Shown piece by piece: positions 56,074 to 64,000 of a stretch of DNA of 64,000 nucleotides (position 1 is its first letter; each line of letters begins with the position of its first letter). The position numbers were made by a program, and so were the translations under genes. The stretch is from positions 62,001 to 126,000 of the forward strand of contig BQMF02000327.1 of the NCBI GenBank assembly GCA_027922465.2, given 5' to 3'. The notes under the pieces are model-generated. The model ran no database searches and had not been told where the DNA came from. It saw only the letters and a list, made by a program, of their open reading frames with translations. Source of the DNA: Turritopsis dohrnii. Taxonomy: Eukaryota; Cnidaria; Hydrozoa; Anthoathecata; Oceaniidae.

Positions 56074-56610
56074 TTATCGCATTCGACAATTGAAAGAGAT
56101 AGCTTGAAAATGAAACTGCGGTCTTGTAACAAAATCAACATTCTTCAACATCAGGTGTTTAAATTTCACAAAAAGATGATTTTGACGAAAGCGCGTTAGA
56201 TACACAGTTCGCAGAGTTCGCTGATTCAAACATAACCTTTTCCACAGGCAAAAAAGCTCCATTGTTTATATAATTTAAACAAGAAGTTTGTATAACCTGT
56301 GGACATGGTTGTAAACCATATCCATGGCTGAAGATGGTACGTCGCCATTCTTATGTCCAAAGATGACAAATTGGACATACTCCACCAGTTTCTGATGATA
56401 TAAAATTGGTGGGTAGACTCCGGTTTATATGTGGTGGATCCGCCCACGGATTGGCGGTAATATTTGTGGTAGGGTTGCAGGAAAGATCTTCTTAAGTTTT
56501 CCACTGGACGGTTTGAATCGACGTGGAACAAAACGTTTATTTGGTTTGTCGTTTTTGGGTGGTGTTGGCAGGTGAGAGCTGACAATAGTCATCGATCTAA
56601 AATGAACCAA
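56074..56610 (-). pseudogene. possible cysteine-rich zinc-binding protein remnant
   Basis: Minus-strand reading in two frames gives PTPPKNDKPNKRFVPRRFKP and then ETGGVCPICHLWT, EWRRTIFSHGYGLQPCPQVI, NGAFLPVEKVMFESAN and CEI-stop-TPDVEEC-stop-FC. CPIC and later Cys pairs suggest a RING-like or other zinc-binding module, but at least three stops and one frame change are present. The family is not identified. Confidence 0.3.
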
Positions 56611-56636
56611 TCTATCAATCTATCAATCAATATATA

Positions 56637-56811
56637 CAGTAGAATCCCGATAACTCGAACCCCCACGGGACCGAGAAAATAGTTCGACTTATCGAATGTT
56701 CGAGTTATCGGGGGTATTTTATGAGAAAGTATTGGTGAAGGGGAATTCGAAATTGGTTCGAGTTATTGAAAGTTCGAGTTATCGAGGGTTCGAGTTATCG
56801 GGATTCTACTG
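56637..56811. mobile_element. 175-bp Tigger/pogo-type MITE
   Basis: TA-flanked (56635-56636, 56812-56813). It begins CAGTAGAATCCCGATAACTC and ends in its complement GAGTTATCGGGATTCTACTG. Internal GTTCGAGTTATCGGGGG repeats are in both orientations. No coding capacity. Confidence 0.9.
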
Positions 56812-56812
56812 T

Positions 56813-56990
56813 ATATATCAATCAATCAATACATCGATCTATCAATCGATCTATCAATATATATATCAATCAATCAATACATCGATCTATCAATCGATCT
56901 ATCAATATATATATCAATCAATCAATACATCGATCTATTAATCAATATATTAATCTATCAATCAATATATCAATCTATCAATAAATTAAA
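56813..56990 (+). repeat. ATCAATCAATACATCGATCT satellite-like repeat
   Basis: A 55-56 bp higher-order unit made of ATCAATCAATACATCGATCT and ATCAATCGATCTATCAATAT repeats about three times. Similar text (CTATCAATCTATCAATCAAT) also stands just left of the MITE at 56610, so the MITE inserted into this repeat. Confidence 0.85.
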
Positions 56991-57024
56991 AAAATGATTT
57001 CCATTCATCAACCTGCAATGATAA

Positions 57025-57471
57025 TTACCTTTGCTCTTTCCCTCTTGATTTTTGTTTAGTTACGGTTGCTTTCAATTTTCTGTTTTCTTTACGAAGTCTT
57101 TCCAGTTCTTCTAAAACGTTTTCTTTATCATTTTCAGTTCGTTGAAACTTTACTTTCGTTTCGTTATTTTTCGCTTGCAGGGTTTTCATCTTGTCCAATA
57201 ACACTCTGGTCAATAACTCCTTTTGATGCAACTTGTCTTGAACAACAAGAAGATCTTCAGTTGCTAGGTCGAGTTTAGCTTCAAGAACATTTGCTTTTTC
57301 ATTTTCCACGAAGCAATCGCGTGCAAGTTCTTGGTACTCAATTTCATGTTGTTGATCAATTTTCTTGATCTTTGTCTTCAACCTGTCGACTTCGTGTATT
57401 AACTTCTGTTTTTCCATCTCGACTATCGTACTCGATAAAGTACTATTTGATATGTTTCTTGTACTTGACAC
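57025..57471 (-). CDS. small coiled-coil protein
   Basis: The minus-strand frame is open for 148 codons. Heptad-like leucine/isoleucine spacing and high Lys/Glu content run nearly throughout (LIHEVDRLKTKIKKID; LDLATEDLLVVQDKL; VLEELERLRKENRKLKATV), predicting one long coiled coil with a basic tail KQKSRGKEQR. The first in-frame ATG is at 57417 (VEMEKQKL), giving 130 residues; the codons before it (SSTRNISNSTLSS) may belong to a spliced exon, since TATATCCGTAG ends just upstream. A TATATATA stretch (57485-57492) and a CRE TGACGTCA (57582-57589) lie upstream, the same elements as before the proline-rich gene. No family was recognised. Scaffold or centrosomal roles are possible but unproven. Confidence 0.65.
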   Translation of the reverse strand: MSSTRNISNSTLSSTIVEMEKQKLIHEVDRLKTKIKKIDQQHEIEYQELARDCFVENEKANVLEAKLDLATEDLLVVQDKLHQKELLTRVLLDKMKTLQAKNNETKVKFQRTENDKENVLEELERLRKENRKLKATVTKQKSRGKEQR

Positions 57472-57581
57472 ACACAGCTACGGATATATATAGCCTTCTA
57501 CTCAAAATTCTTTTCTCCGCGAAAAGATAAAAGTCTTGTACAAAAACGAATTTGTAAAGACTGATTCAAAATACTGATATA

Positions 57582-57589
57582 TGACGTCA
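57582..57589 (-). promoter_or_regulatory. CRE site upstream of the coiled-coil gene
   Basis: Palindromic TGACGTCA about 110-165 bp upstream of the likely start. With TATATATA at 57485-57492 it mirrors the CRE/TATA layout at 51936-51965. Confidence 0.45.
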
Positions 57590-58256
57590 AATTCAAATTG
57601 CGTCTGAACTGATGTCACTATATTCATTCCCAAACCTTCACTGCATACAGATACTCTCAAAGACATGATGGGGAACACTTTTGCAAATCCCTCAGCAAGT
57701 AATTCTAGCATTGCATGATAGTAGTATACATATACATGTATATTATGGAGATAATAATTGAATACGGGGAACTACCAATTGATGTATTAGTTACAATACT
57801 ATCCTAGCTGGCAAAAACCTCTGCGAAGGAGTTCATTTCTTGAAAAATATACACACAATTTCAATAAAAGTACTCTCTGTCGTAGTGACCTTTTGACGAT
57901 TTTGCATACTGAGATATAATACTATCCCATTTCCCAGCTTAAAAAAATATTTTCACCTTTTGATAACGACAGCAAACCTTTCATACTTTTTCACACAGGT
58001 CCGGAGGTTCAAACATTTTCACAAGCTTACGTACTTTATCGATGCCCCGTCATCTTGAAGTTCACTGTGGTTTCGGTGCGCACATGAAACGTGAAAATAA
58101 CTACAGAGGACAAAGGATTGATGATTGTGATACACATTATGACGGTATCGGTTTTAGAACAATTCAAAATGTTAAACAAAACTCTACAATCATTCACAAA
58201 AATCATTGAGACACCCTTATTTAAACTGAAAAACCTCAAAATCATATGTCAAGGCA

Positions 58257-58358
58257 CCCCCTCCCCCACAATTCAATGTTGAAGAGGTTTTCCACACAAG
58301 TCAGGGAGGCATGTGGATGGCTTTAAACAAATACAACATTGAATTGTGGGGGAGGGGG
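58257..58358. repeat. 25-bp stem hairpin with G-rich arm
   Basis: CCCCCTCCCCCACAATTCAA... at 58257-58281 is the exact complement of 58334-58358 (...GAATTGTGGGGGAGGGGG), with a 52-nt loop. The right arm could also form a G-quadruplex. It lies about 220 bp before the Mab-21-like ORF. Its role is unknown; it could be a small fold-back element. Confidence 0.75.
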
Positions 58359-58581
58359 AGGCTGTCTCATAATTTTTGTGGGGGATTGTAGGGTCGCCTA
58401 GGTAAAGTTTGTACTAGTTCTATTTATTGTCTGCACATTTTGGATGGTAAAAATAATAATAGCCTTTCGTAATTTGATGCCATATTATTAGGTTTAGTTA
58501 AATGATAATAAAAACCAGGTCTTATTAAAACGAATCAAATCAAATTCCATTTTATTTACTTTTCTTGACAGTTTAAAAGCT

Positions 58582-61137
58582 ATGAAATACAAATTGAATT
58601 TTTTAGATTTAAGCTTCCTGTTTTCTTCGTGTACACAAATGGCTGCTAACGATGAATCAAAAACAAAACAGCTAGCAAAGGAAGAGTGCTTGACATGTTT
58701 TTTGCTACCTGCTTTAGCGATACCATCCTGGAGCACTTCGTTTTATCACGATTCCAAGAACCACACAGATCCACACTATTTTTTCCCTAAAGAATTCAAA
58801 AAGAACGGTTATGTGATTCTACCAAGTGGAAGTGCAGAAGAAGGTCTTTCGTTTTTAAGATTTGATGCCATGGACGATTCAAACGTACTTTTACTTACAC
58901 AGAAAACAGATTATGATATGCTTGTAGTTCACCCGACATATTTTGCATCCGAGAGGACAGATAGTCTGCTACACTGTGTACCATCAAAACATCAAGGTTA
59001 TGTTACGCTTTATGATTACACAGGCTGTCTCCTCCCGTCATCTTTGTTCATCAAAGAATCCTTAAGGAGATGCACTTGTGTATGGAGTAAATTAAATGTT
59101 CTGAGCGTACAACAGATCGAATTCCATGGCCCGGCGTTAACTTTAACAAGTGCAAGGGAAGGATCCTCCGCCATGACAGATCTGGTATTTGCAATGAAGC
59201 TTGAAAAATGGCCATCTTGGGCAAGGGACTTATCGCTTGCAAAGACGTGGCCAACCAAGGAGTTGGTGAAAACGATGTTATCACAGGGATGTCATTTGGT
59301 CCCCACAGGATGCAAAACTGACCCATCCTCAGAAGGTATTGAATGGAGATTATCTTTCTCGAACGCAGAAATCTTACTATCAAAATCGATGAGTGTTCTC
59401 CAAAGAAAATGTTATGTACTGTTCAAAACATTGATCAAAGAATGGAAGAAGATTGCTCTCAGCTCCTACGTACTGAAGCAGGTTTTCTATTGGTTCTTAG
59501 AAACAGAATACGCTTCGGATTGGTCTTACAGTAAAATAGGCACTTTCATCTTCAAATTACTTGAACGATTAAGGCAGTATTTACACGACGAGCTCTTGCC
59601 ACATTATTTTCTTCCATCCAAAAATATGCTGACGGGGATCGATCCCAGTGAAATCAAAGTAATGCTATCTGAAATTCAAGAATTTTTCGAGTCGTTTTTC
59701 ATCAAATTCCTGGAGTTTTCATTTAATTTCAGGCTAAGGAACGTGATTCCGCAGTTGATACCAGTTTTATCTAGCTCAGAATTTGCAAGAAAGCTATGGA
59801 AGGACAAAAACATTTTTCTAATGGTGTCGCTCATAAACATATTGTTTGCGTGTTTACAAATTCAACATGAAAATCCATACAATCCAACTCTGCTTGAATT
59901 TATCAGAATTGCTGGTTGTATTTGTAGAAAACACTCTGTTTGCTCAAATACTGCTGAAACAAAGACTTTCATCAACTTGAGTGAATCACCACAGAATTTA
60001 TCAGAAACTGTTTTGGTAAAGTTACTGAAACATTTGCTGCTTGAATTAAAAAACACAAATGTAAGCTCACAACTAAACGATAGTGTAGCTGAAAATACCC
60101 TGGGAAGAGTATTTTTGAGTCATGCATCGATGATAATGTCTCTACCAATCCAAAGCAAAAGTTCTGTTCTCCTGTCTGTTGGTGGATACATTGAGCAAAT
60201 TTGGCAAATTGACCAAATAGTGGCCAATACAATTTTGAAGAGGAGATTGATACTGTATTCAAGTGAAGGGAATCAAACGATCGTACTAACTTTGGTTGCT
60301 GAATTCTTTGAAAATTTTACGAGAGAGGAAACCCTGAATGAGTCAGCATTAGCACTTGCATCAAGCCTAATCGCAGAAGGAAACCAATGCCAATCAAACG
60401 ATGACTTCGCATATGCTTTGTACAGATACCTTCCTGCACTTAGACTATATATTGAGTATAAGGATGAGTGGGATTGTTTAAAGAGCATTCTCAAAGGAAT
60501 TATCTTTTGCGCTGAAACTTTATTGTGTTCTAACAAAATACACAACAAGTGGATTGGCATTAACGCATACGACACCTGTTACAACTATCTCGTTTTTTCA
60601 GAAAGTGTGACCCCGGAGTTTGTTGCAAAAATTTCATGTGATTTTGGCAATCACCTATGGAATTACACTTTACTAACAAAGGCTAAGTACTCAAAGGATT
60701 ATCAAATTCAAATAAATAGCTGTAAAGAAATGTTTGAATTAGCCGTCAATATAAGTCCACCGGACAAATATTATTATGCACTTTGTTTCGCGAGAATTCT
60801 AACCTTTCTTCGTGACTATGAAAAGGCTGTTGAGATTTTAAACACAATGGAGGAGTGCATTGATTTAGAAAATGGAGACCCAATATACTTTGACATAAGC
60901 GATGAACACACGGTAGATGCTTGGATCAAAGTCCTGATAATAAAGAAAGGGACGTTTGCTGTTTCCCCGATTGTCTATAAGTTACATTTATTGGTCATTT
61001 GTTCTTGCAATATGAAAGACTTCAAACAAAGTGAAGAATTGCTATTGACATTACAGAAACTTGGTACGGAAAGGCTTGGACAGACGGAATGCTTGAGAAA
61101 TGCAAAAGAGCTGTACAATCAGTGTAATTCTCTATGA
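58582..61137 (+). CDS. Mab-21/cGAS-like receptor (cGLR-type nucleotidyltransferase) with long C-terminal extension
   Basis: An intact 851-codon ORF. The nucleotidyltransferase part shows PSGSAEEGL (residues 81-89, the GS-x-x-EG loop), TDYDMLVV (D110 and D112), HGPALTL (182-188), and MTDLVFAM (D200), the third acidic residue. These are followed by KTWPTKELVK, SQGCHLVPTG, EWRLSFSNAE (254-263), CYVLFKTLIKEW, LKQVFYWFLE and LLPHYFLPSKNML (338-350), the Mab-21 helical half. Family members with the intact triad act as cytosolic nucleic-acid sensors making cyclic or linear dinucleotide signals; others are inactive developmental proteins. No zinc-ribbon insert like that of vertebrate cGAS is seen. 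The gap between the GS loop and DYD is longer than usual. Residues about 380-851 are all-helical, without a recognised domain, possibly TPR-like near the end. An acceptor-like TTCTTGACAG precedes the ATG by 10 bp; Met20 (58639, CAAATGG) is an alternative start. Confidence 0.88.
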   Translation: MKYKLNFLDLSFLFSSCTQMAANDESKTKQLAKEECLTCFLLPALAIPSWSTSFYHDSKNHTDPHYFFPKEFKKNGYVILPSGSAEEGLSFLRFDAMDDSNVLLLTQKTDYDMLVVHPTYFASERTDSLLHCVPSKHQGYVTLYDYTGCLLPSSLFIKESLRRCTCVWSKLNVLSVQQIEFHGPALTLTSAREGSSAMTDLVFAMKLEKWPSWARDLSLAKTWPTKELVKTMLSQGCHLVPTGCKTDPSSEGIEWRLSFSNAEILLSKSMSVLQRKCYVLFKTLIKEWKKIALSSYVLKQVFYWFLETEYASDWSYSKIGTFIFKLLERLRQYLHDELLPHYFLPSKNMLTGIDPSEIKVMLSEIQEFFESFFIKFLEFSFNFRLRNVIPQLIPVLSSSEFARKLWKDKNIFLMVSLINILFACLQIQHENPYNPTLLEFIRIAGCICRKHSVCSNTAETKTFINLSESPQNLSETVLVKLLKHLLLELKNTNVSSQLNDSVAENTLGRVFLSHASMIMSLPIQSKSSVLLSVGGYIEQIWQIDQIVANTILKRRLILYSSEGNQTIVLTLVAEFFENFTREETLNESALALASSLIAEGNQCQSNDDFAYALYRYLPALRLYIEYKDEWDCLKSILKGIIFCAETLLCSNKIHNKWIGINAYDTCYNYLVFSESVTPEFVAKISCDFGNHLWNYTLLTKAKYSKDYQIQINSCKEMFELAVNISPPDKYYYALCFARILTFLRDYEKAVEILNTMEECIDLENGDPIYFDISDEHTVDAWIKVLIIKKGTFAVSPIVYKLHLLVICSCNMKDFKQSEELLLTLQKLGTERLGQTECLRNAKELYNQCNSL

Positions 61138-62004
61138 AAGAAAGCGGAAATACAATTTTTGCCGTTGTGTTTGCTGAAAGAGATCAGATTTATTCCCGTA
61201 AAAAATTTTTCCGATGACAAATGAAAAGTGATAGCAGCAAAGCAGCGACTTTTCCGCCTTTTTTTTAAGCTACGAACAAATAATATTTCTTGTATAGAGC
61301 GCCCAGTCTCTTTCAAACGCCCTTACCTACCACCCAATTTCAATTCACCACTCCTAAATATCTGCGACGAACGACTAAAGCTTTAGATATTATTTCGTAC
61401 TTATAATTATATTATATAATTTTCCTCTAATGACTTTGGGATTGCTGTAAGTACTGTTCCAAATTTAAATTTAAGTATTTAAATATGTTCTTCCAAAAAA
61501 TCATCAATAACATCAACAATATTCTCAACTTACTGTTCAATAACTACCCAATCTCTTCTCTTGACTTCTGCCTGGCTTTTAGTGTTCACGAAAAATTTAA
61601 TACTCTGTTTCTGCAGGCGAACGTCTCTGTATTTGATTTTTAAGTCTTCAAGAGGACATCTTGAAATGGGTCTAGAGGTCCTACACCTAGTAGTGAAGCT
61701 GAAGAAAAGGCGAACTCTTGTACGTTTTCAATAAAGCCATCATATATCAGAGGTTTCATTTGCCAAAACATTGCAGGAATTAGAAATTGAAATTGCATCA
61801 CTTTTCGCCAGGTGTGAACAATCCTAAGTATTTCATTTGTTATTAGTAATCAATCAATAAAGCCTGATTCAGACCTGGCGATTATGGTCATTACGTCGAT
61901 TAAAATTTAGCGTGATCGTCGTAAGCAGCAGGAGACTATAACGACAAAATATCAACAATTTTATCGTATGGGATATAAAATATCTTATCGTCGTAGTCGC
62001 TCTA
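61138..62004. other. 3' flank of the Mab-21-like gene; no gene recognised
   Basis: It contains an AATAAA signal near 61729 (TTTTCAATAAAGCC), a plausible poly(A) site if the 3' UTR is about 600 nt. No other feature is supported. Confidence 0.4.
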
Positions 62005-62280
62005 CAGTGTGTTTCAAAAAATTGGAATCAAAAAATATCATCGCAGTTTCTAGAGGAAATATCCAATTAATTTTTATAAATTTTATATTGATTATATTAC
62101 CATTACCTACGAAAAATACATCATCAGAAAGACTAAAAGGCCAAAAGGCACGAAAGAAGACAAAATCGGAAACATATGTTTGGAAAAACTCATCGATTTC
62201 ATAACGTATCTTTATTGTTTTAAGGTGAGAAATCTGTTATACCGTTGTGTAACATTTGAGACTCTCAATTAGTAATTGCT
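62005..62280 (+). mobile_element. truncated mariner-type element, left end only
   Basis: TA then CAGTGTGTTTCAAAAAATTG, followed by TIR-interior text (ACATCATCAGAAAGA; GGAAAAACTCATCGATTTC) like the mariner at 27242. No matching right end follows before 62350. Confidence 0.65.
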
Positions 62281-62351
62281 TTAAGCTTGGAATTACATTG
62301 CACATTTGTATGGATCAGTTAAAATTGCTTAAATGAAAGAAAAGGTGATAC

Positions 62352-62600
62352 ATAAGTAAGTAAAGTAAGCAACTGGGAGTTTTTAGTCCTTGGGCTTCCA
62401 TCCATAATGGTTGGCTATTCTGCCCGCCGACTTGCAACTAATAGTTGACTTACCGCCAGAGATACGTATAGCATTGCTCTAACTTGCCCGAAGGCCAGTG
62501 TGCAGTCAGTCGATGGCTCCAAATGGGCTGATACGCTTTTAAAGCGCATCAGAGTGAAGTATCGAGATACGACATGACTGGACTCGAACAAGGTTCATAG
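62352..62600 (-). repeat. tRNA-like SINE, copy 2
   Basis: The minus strand reads TTGTTCGAGTCCAGTCATG (B-box-like GTTCGAGTCC), then CTTTAAAAGCGTATCAGCCC, GGAGCCATCGACTGACTG, GCAAGTCGGCGGGCAGAAT, and a tail of ACTTACTT. It is collinear with the copy at 46638-47140 without that copy's insert. The 5' A-box part is missing. Confidence 0.6.
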
Positions 62601-62663
62601 TGATCGCATTCATAGCGAATAAAACAGAAATACAGTCCCTGTGGGCAAAATCATCATGATTTT

Positions 62664-62960
62664 TTTTCCTGCAGTCTTGCCGCCATATAAAGAAAGGAAA
62701 CCAGAAAAGCAAACGTTGAAGCCATTCCAACAGAGCTCCACTGGAAAGGAGGTACGCATTTGTTCAGCAAGTCGCGTTTAGTTCTCATTTTGTGTGTCGT
62801 TACCATGATTCCATGTTCTGCAGATTGGTGGTTCAGATAGTAACCGTCACATTCCAATGACCCTGTATGTTTTGAAGAAAAGGTCGTTTCGCAAAACCAC
62901 TGGCGAAAAGAACATCTTTCAATCGCCACAGGGCCGGAAAACTATGCCGACTTCTTCGAT
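62664..62960 (-). CDS. possible terminal exon with a C-terminal membrane segment
   Basis: The minus-strand open frame runs from an acceptor-like CGGCATAG (about 62952) and reads FSGPVAIERCSFRQWFCETT, GSLECDGYYLNHQSAEHG, MRTKRDLLNKCVPPFQWSS and a hydrophobic stretch VGMASTFAFLVSFLYMAARL before the stop after QEKKS. Base composition is more coding-like than its surroundings. There is no ATG at a sensible place, so if real it is the last exon of a gene extending right. The family is not recognised. A SINE follows its 3' end. Confidence 0.35.
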
Positions 62961-63217
62961 CATCATGTTAAAAAATGTCGAAAGGTTTGTTGTGTTTCTG
63001 TTTCGTTCGAAAGCCTACGTGATAACCGTTCGTTCATTCCTAATTCATTTATTTTATTTTTAAAATCAATCAATAGAATTTCAAAGAAGCAGCTAAGTAC
63101 CTATAAAAGTCAAGTTTATTACCAGAGATATTACAAAAACAATTACAAAGTTATTTACATTCAAAATTGATATTTTTCTCATAGACACACTGAACTGTAA
63201 GCTTTTTTAAAGTGTTA

Positions 63218-63573
63218 GGGGCTGTTTATATGAGAGGCGGGACGGGACGTTTGCCGGGACGGGACGAAAAATGGGATGACTTTATCCCGCCTTTACATGA
63301 GAAAACATTTGGCAGGAGCTTTGCCGGGACGAGACAGCAATCGCATTTAAAACATTATAAAACGTCCCGGGACAGTGTGTTTATATGATGAAAAAAGTCC
63401 CGCTTCAAGCGGGATCCCGGTTTGAGAAAGCGAGATCTGGCCTAACCGGGACGGGACGTTTTTTGTCCCGGGATAGCTTTTTTCTTATAAACACGAGATA
63501 GATTTTTTATGAAAACTTCAGTAGAGGCGGGATCCCGTTTTTTTCCCGTCCCGCCTCTCATATAAACAGCCCC
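63218..63573. mobile_element. Harbinger-type MITE with GGGGCTGTTTATATGAG ends
   Basis: The left end GGGGCTGTTTATATGAGAGG and the right end are inverted repeats of about 30 bp. The flanks are TTA on the left and TCA on the right, an imperfect 3-bp duplication. GC-rich internal repeats of CGGGACGGGACG in both orientations stand out from the AT-rich host. No coding capacity. PIF/Harbinger assignment is by end style only. Confidence 0.7.
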
Positions 63574-64000
63574 TCAATAACTTCTGAACCTGTATTTTTT
63601 CGCAATCAGATTCGGTTTCAGGTTAATTCAAAGACAATCGCATTTATTTCATTTATAAATATATCCTTATATAGCATAGATAAAACTGTACACGAAAGAC
63701 AAATGAGTCATGTGTTTCATCAAACGCTTTATATCTTTAATTTCTAAATAAAGATTTTATTGACTCAAGTTTCGCGGTTCAAGAAAACCGCCTTAAAAGT
63801 TATGCAAACAATTTTGAAAAAAAAGTTTTTTGATTTTGATTCACAGCCTACCATTTTTCAACTTTGATGAAAGCACTGACCGTAAAGGACTCAAAGCCTC
63901 ACATTAACATTTGGTCGGTGACAGCAGAGTATGTTGTACCTTCGTTTATATCTGGTAGTTTCAGCGTTTTTTGCTCTCTTCGTGTGTGCCAGGCTTAATG
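63574..64000. other. no gene recognised
   Basis: AT-rich sequence up to the window end; an ORF could begin beyond it. Confidence 0.4.

Noticed and set aside
56696..56984. SINQSIH/YQSI-repeat ORFs
   Set aside because: They translate a simple satellite and a MITE.

Overview
The window reads as AT-rich intronic and intergenic DNA of an invertebrate animal. The evidence is spliced genes with GT..AG introns, TATA/CRE promoters, a Mab-21/cGAS-like gene, and a dense load of metazoan transposons: Penelope-like, DIRS/tyrosine-recombinase, Helitron, CACTA/EnSpm-like, mariner/Tc1, pogo/Tigger and Harbinger-type MITEs. Several of these families (Helitrons carrying a protease-like domain, SAMD3-like proteins, C2H2-headed TNP2-like transposases) are common in cnidarians and other aquatic invertebrates, so a cnidarian-like host is my best guess. 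The species is not determined.

Layout. 0.3-0.8 kb: a decayed HIRAN-domain exon. 1-3.5 kb: a broken tyrosine-recombinase retroelement with inverted repeats. 3.7-6.2 kb: pogo-like transposase remnants hit by two MITEs. 8.0-9.2 kb: an intact single-exon gene of a family I suspect has an ADP-ribosyltransferase-like fold (copy A). 9.3-12.5 kb: a tandemly arranged, broken Penelope-like element with a hammerhead-like motif and a MITE inside its GIY-YIG domain. 12.4-21.2 kb: a broken TNP2/CACTA-like transposase whose 5' exon region is folded into a nearly perfect 4.3-kb palindrome, followed by a 128-bp satellite and, further right, a C2H2 exon that may be its head. 21.5-27.1 kb: a divergently oriented SAMD3-like gene, cut by a 2.2-kb CACTA element. 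27.2-32.6 kb: a mariner element, then a Tc1/IS630-like element with long TIRs, an open transposase ORF and a nested MITE. 34.7-37.5 kb: a second copy of the dispersed repeat seen around the palindrome.

40.4-49.3 kb holds two more copies of the copy A gene family (decayed copy C, intact copy B). They sit with Helitron pieces, a second type of Penelope RT, a YqaJ-like fragment and tRNA-like SINEs. Copies A and B differ freely in their first two thirds but are nearly identical for about 810 bp across the 3' end and an adjoining Penelope fragment, which points to gene conversion or recent segmental exchange.

50-62 kb is the most gene-like part: a proline-rich protein with RVxF-type PP1-docking motifs behind a clear CRE+TATA promoter, a small coiled-coil protein with a similar CRE/TATA layout, and an intact 851-codon Mab-21/cGAS-like nucleotidyltransferase gene with all three expected acidic residues. 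The right end holds a truncated mariner, a SINE, a possible membrane-anchored terminal exon and a Harbinger-type MITE.

The points I would follow first are the cGAS-like gene with its long helical C-terminus, the A/B/C gene family with its mosaic identity, and the divergent C2H2-transposase / SAMD3-like pair. All coordinates and boundaries were read by eye.
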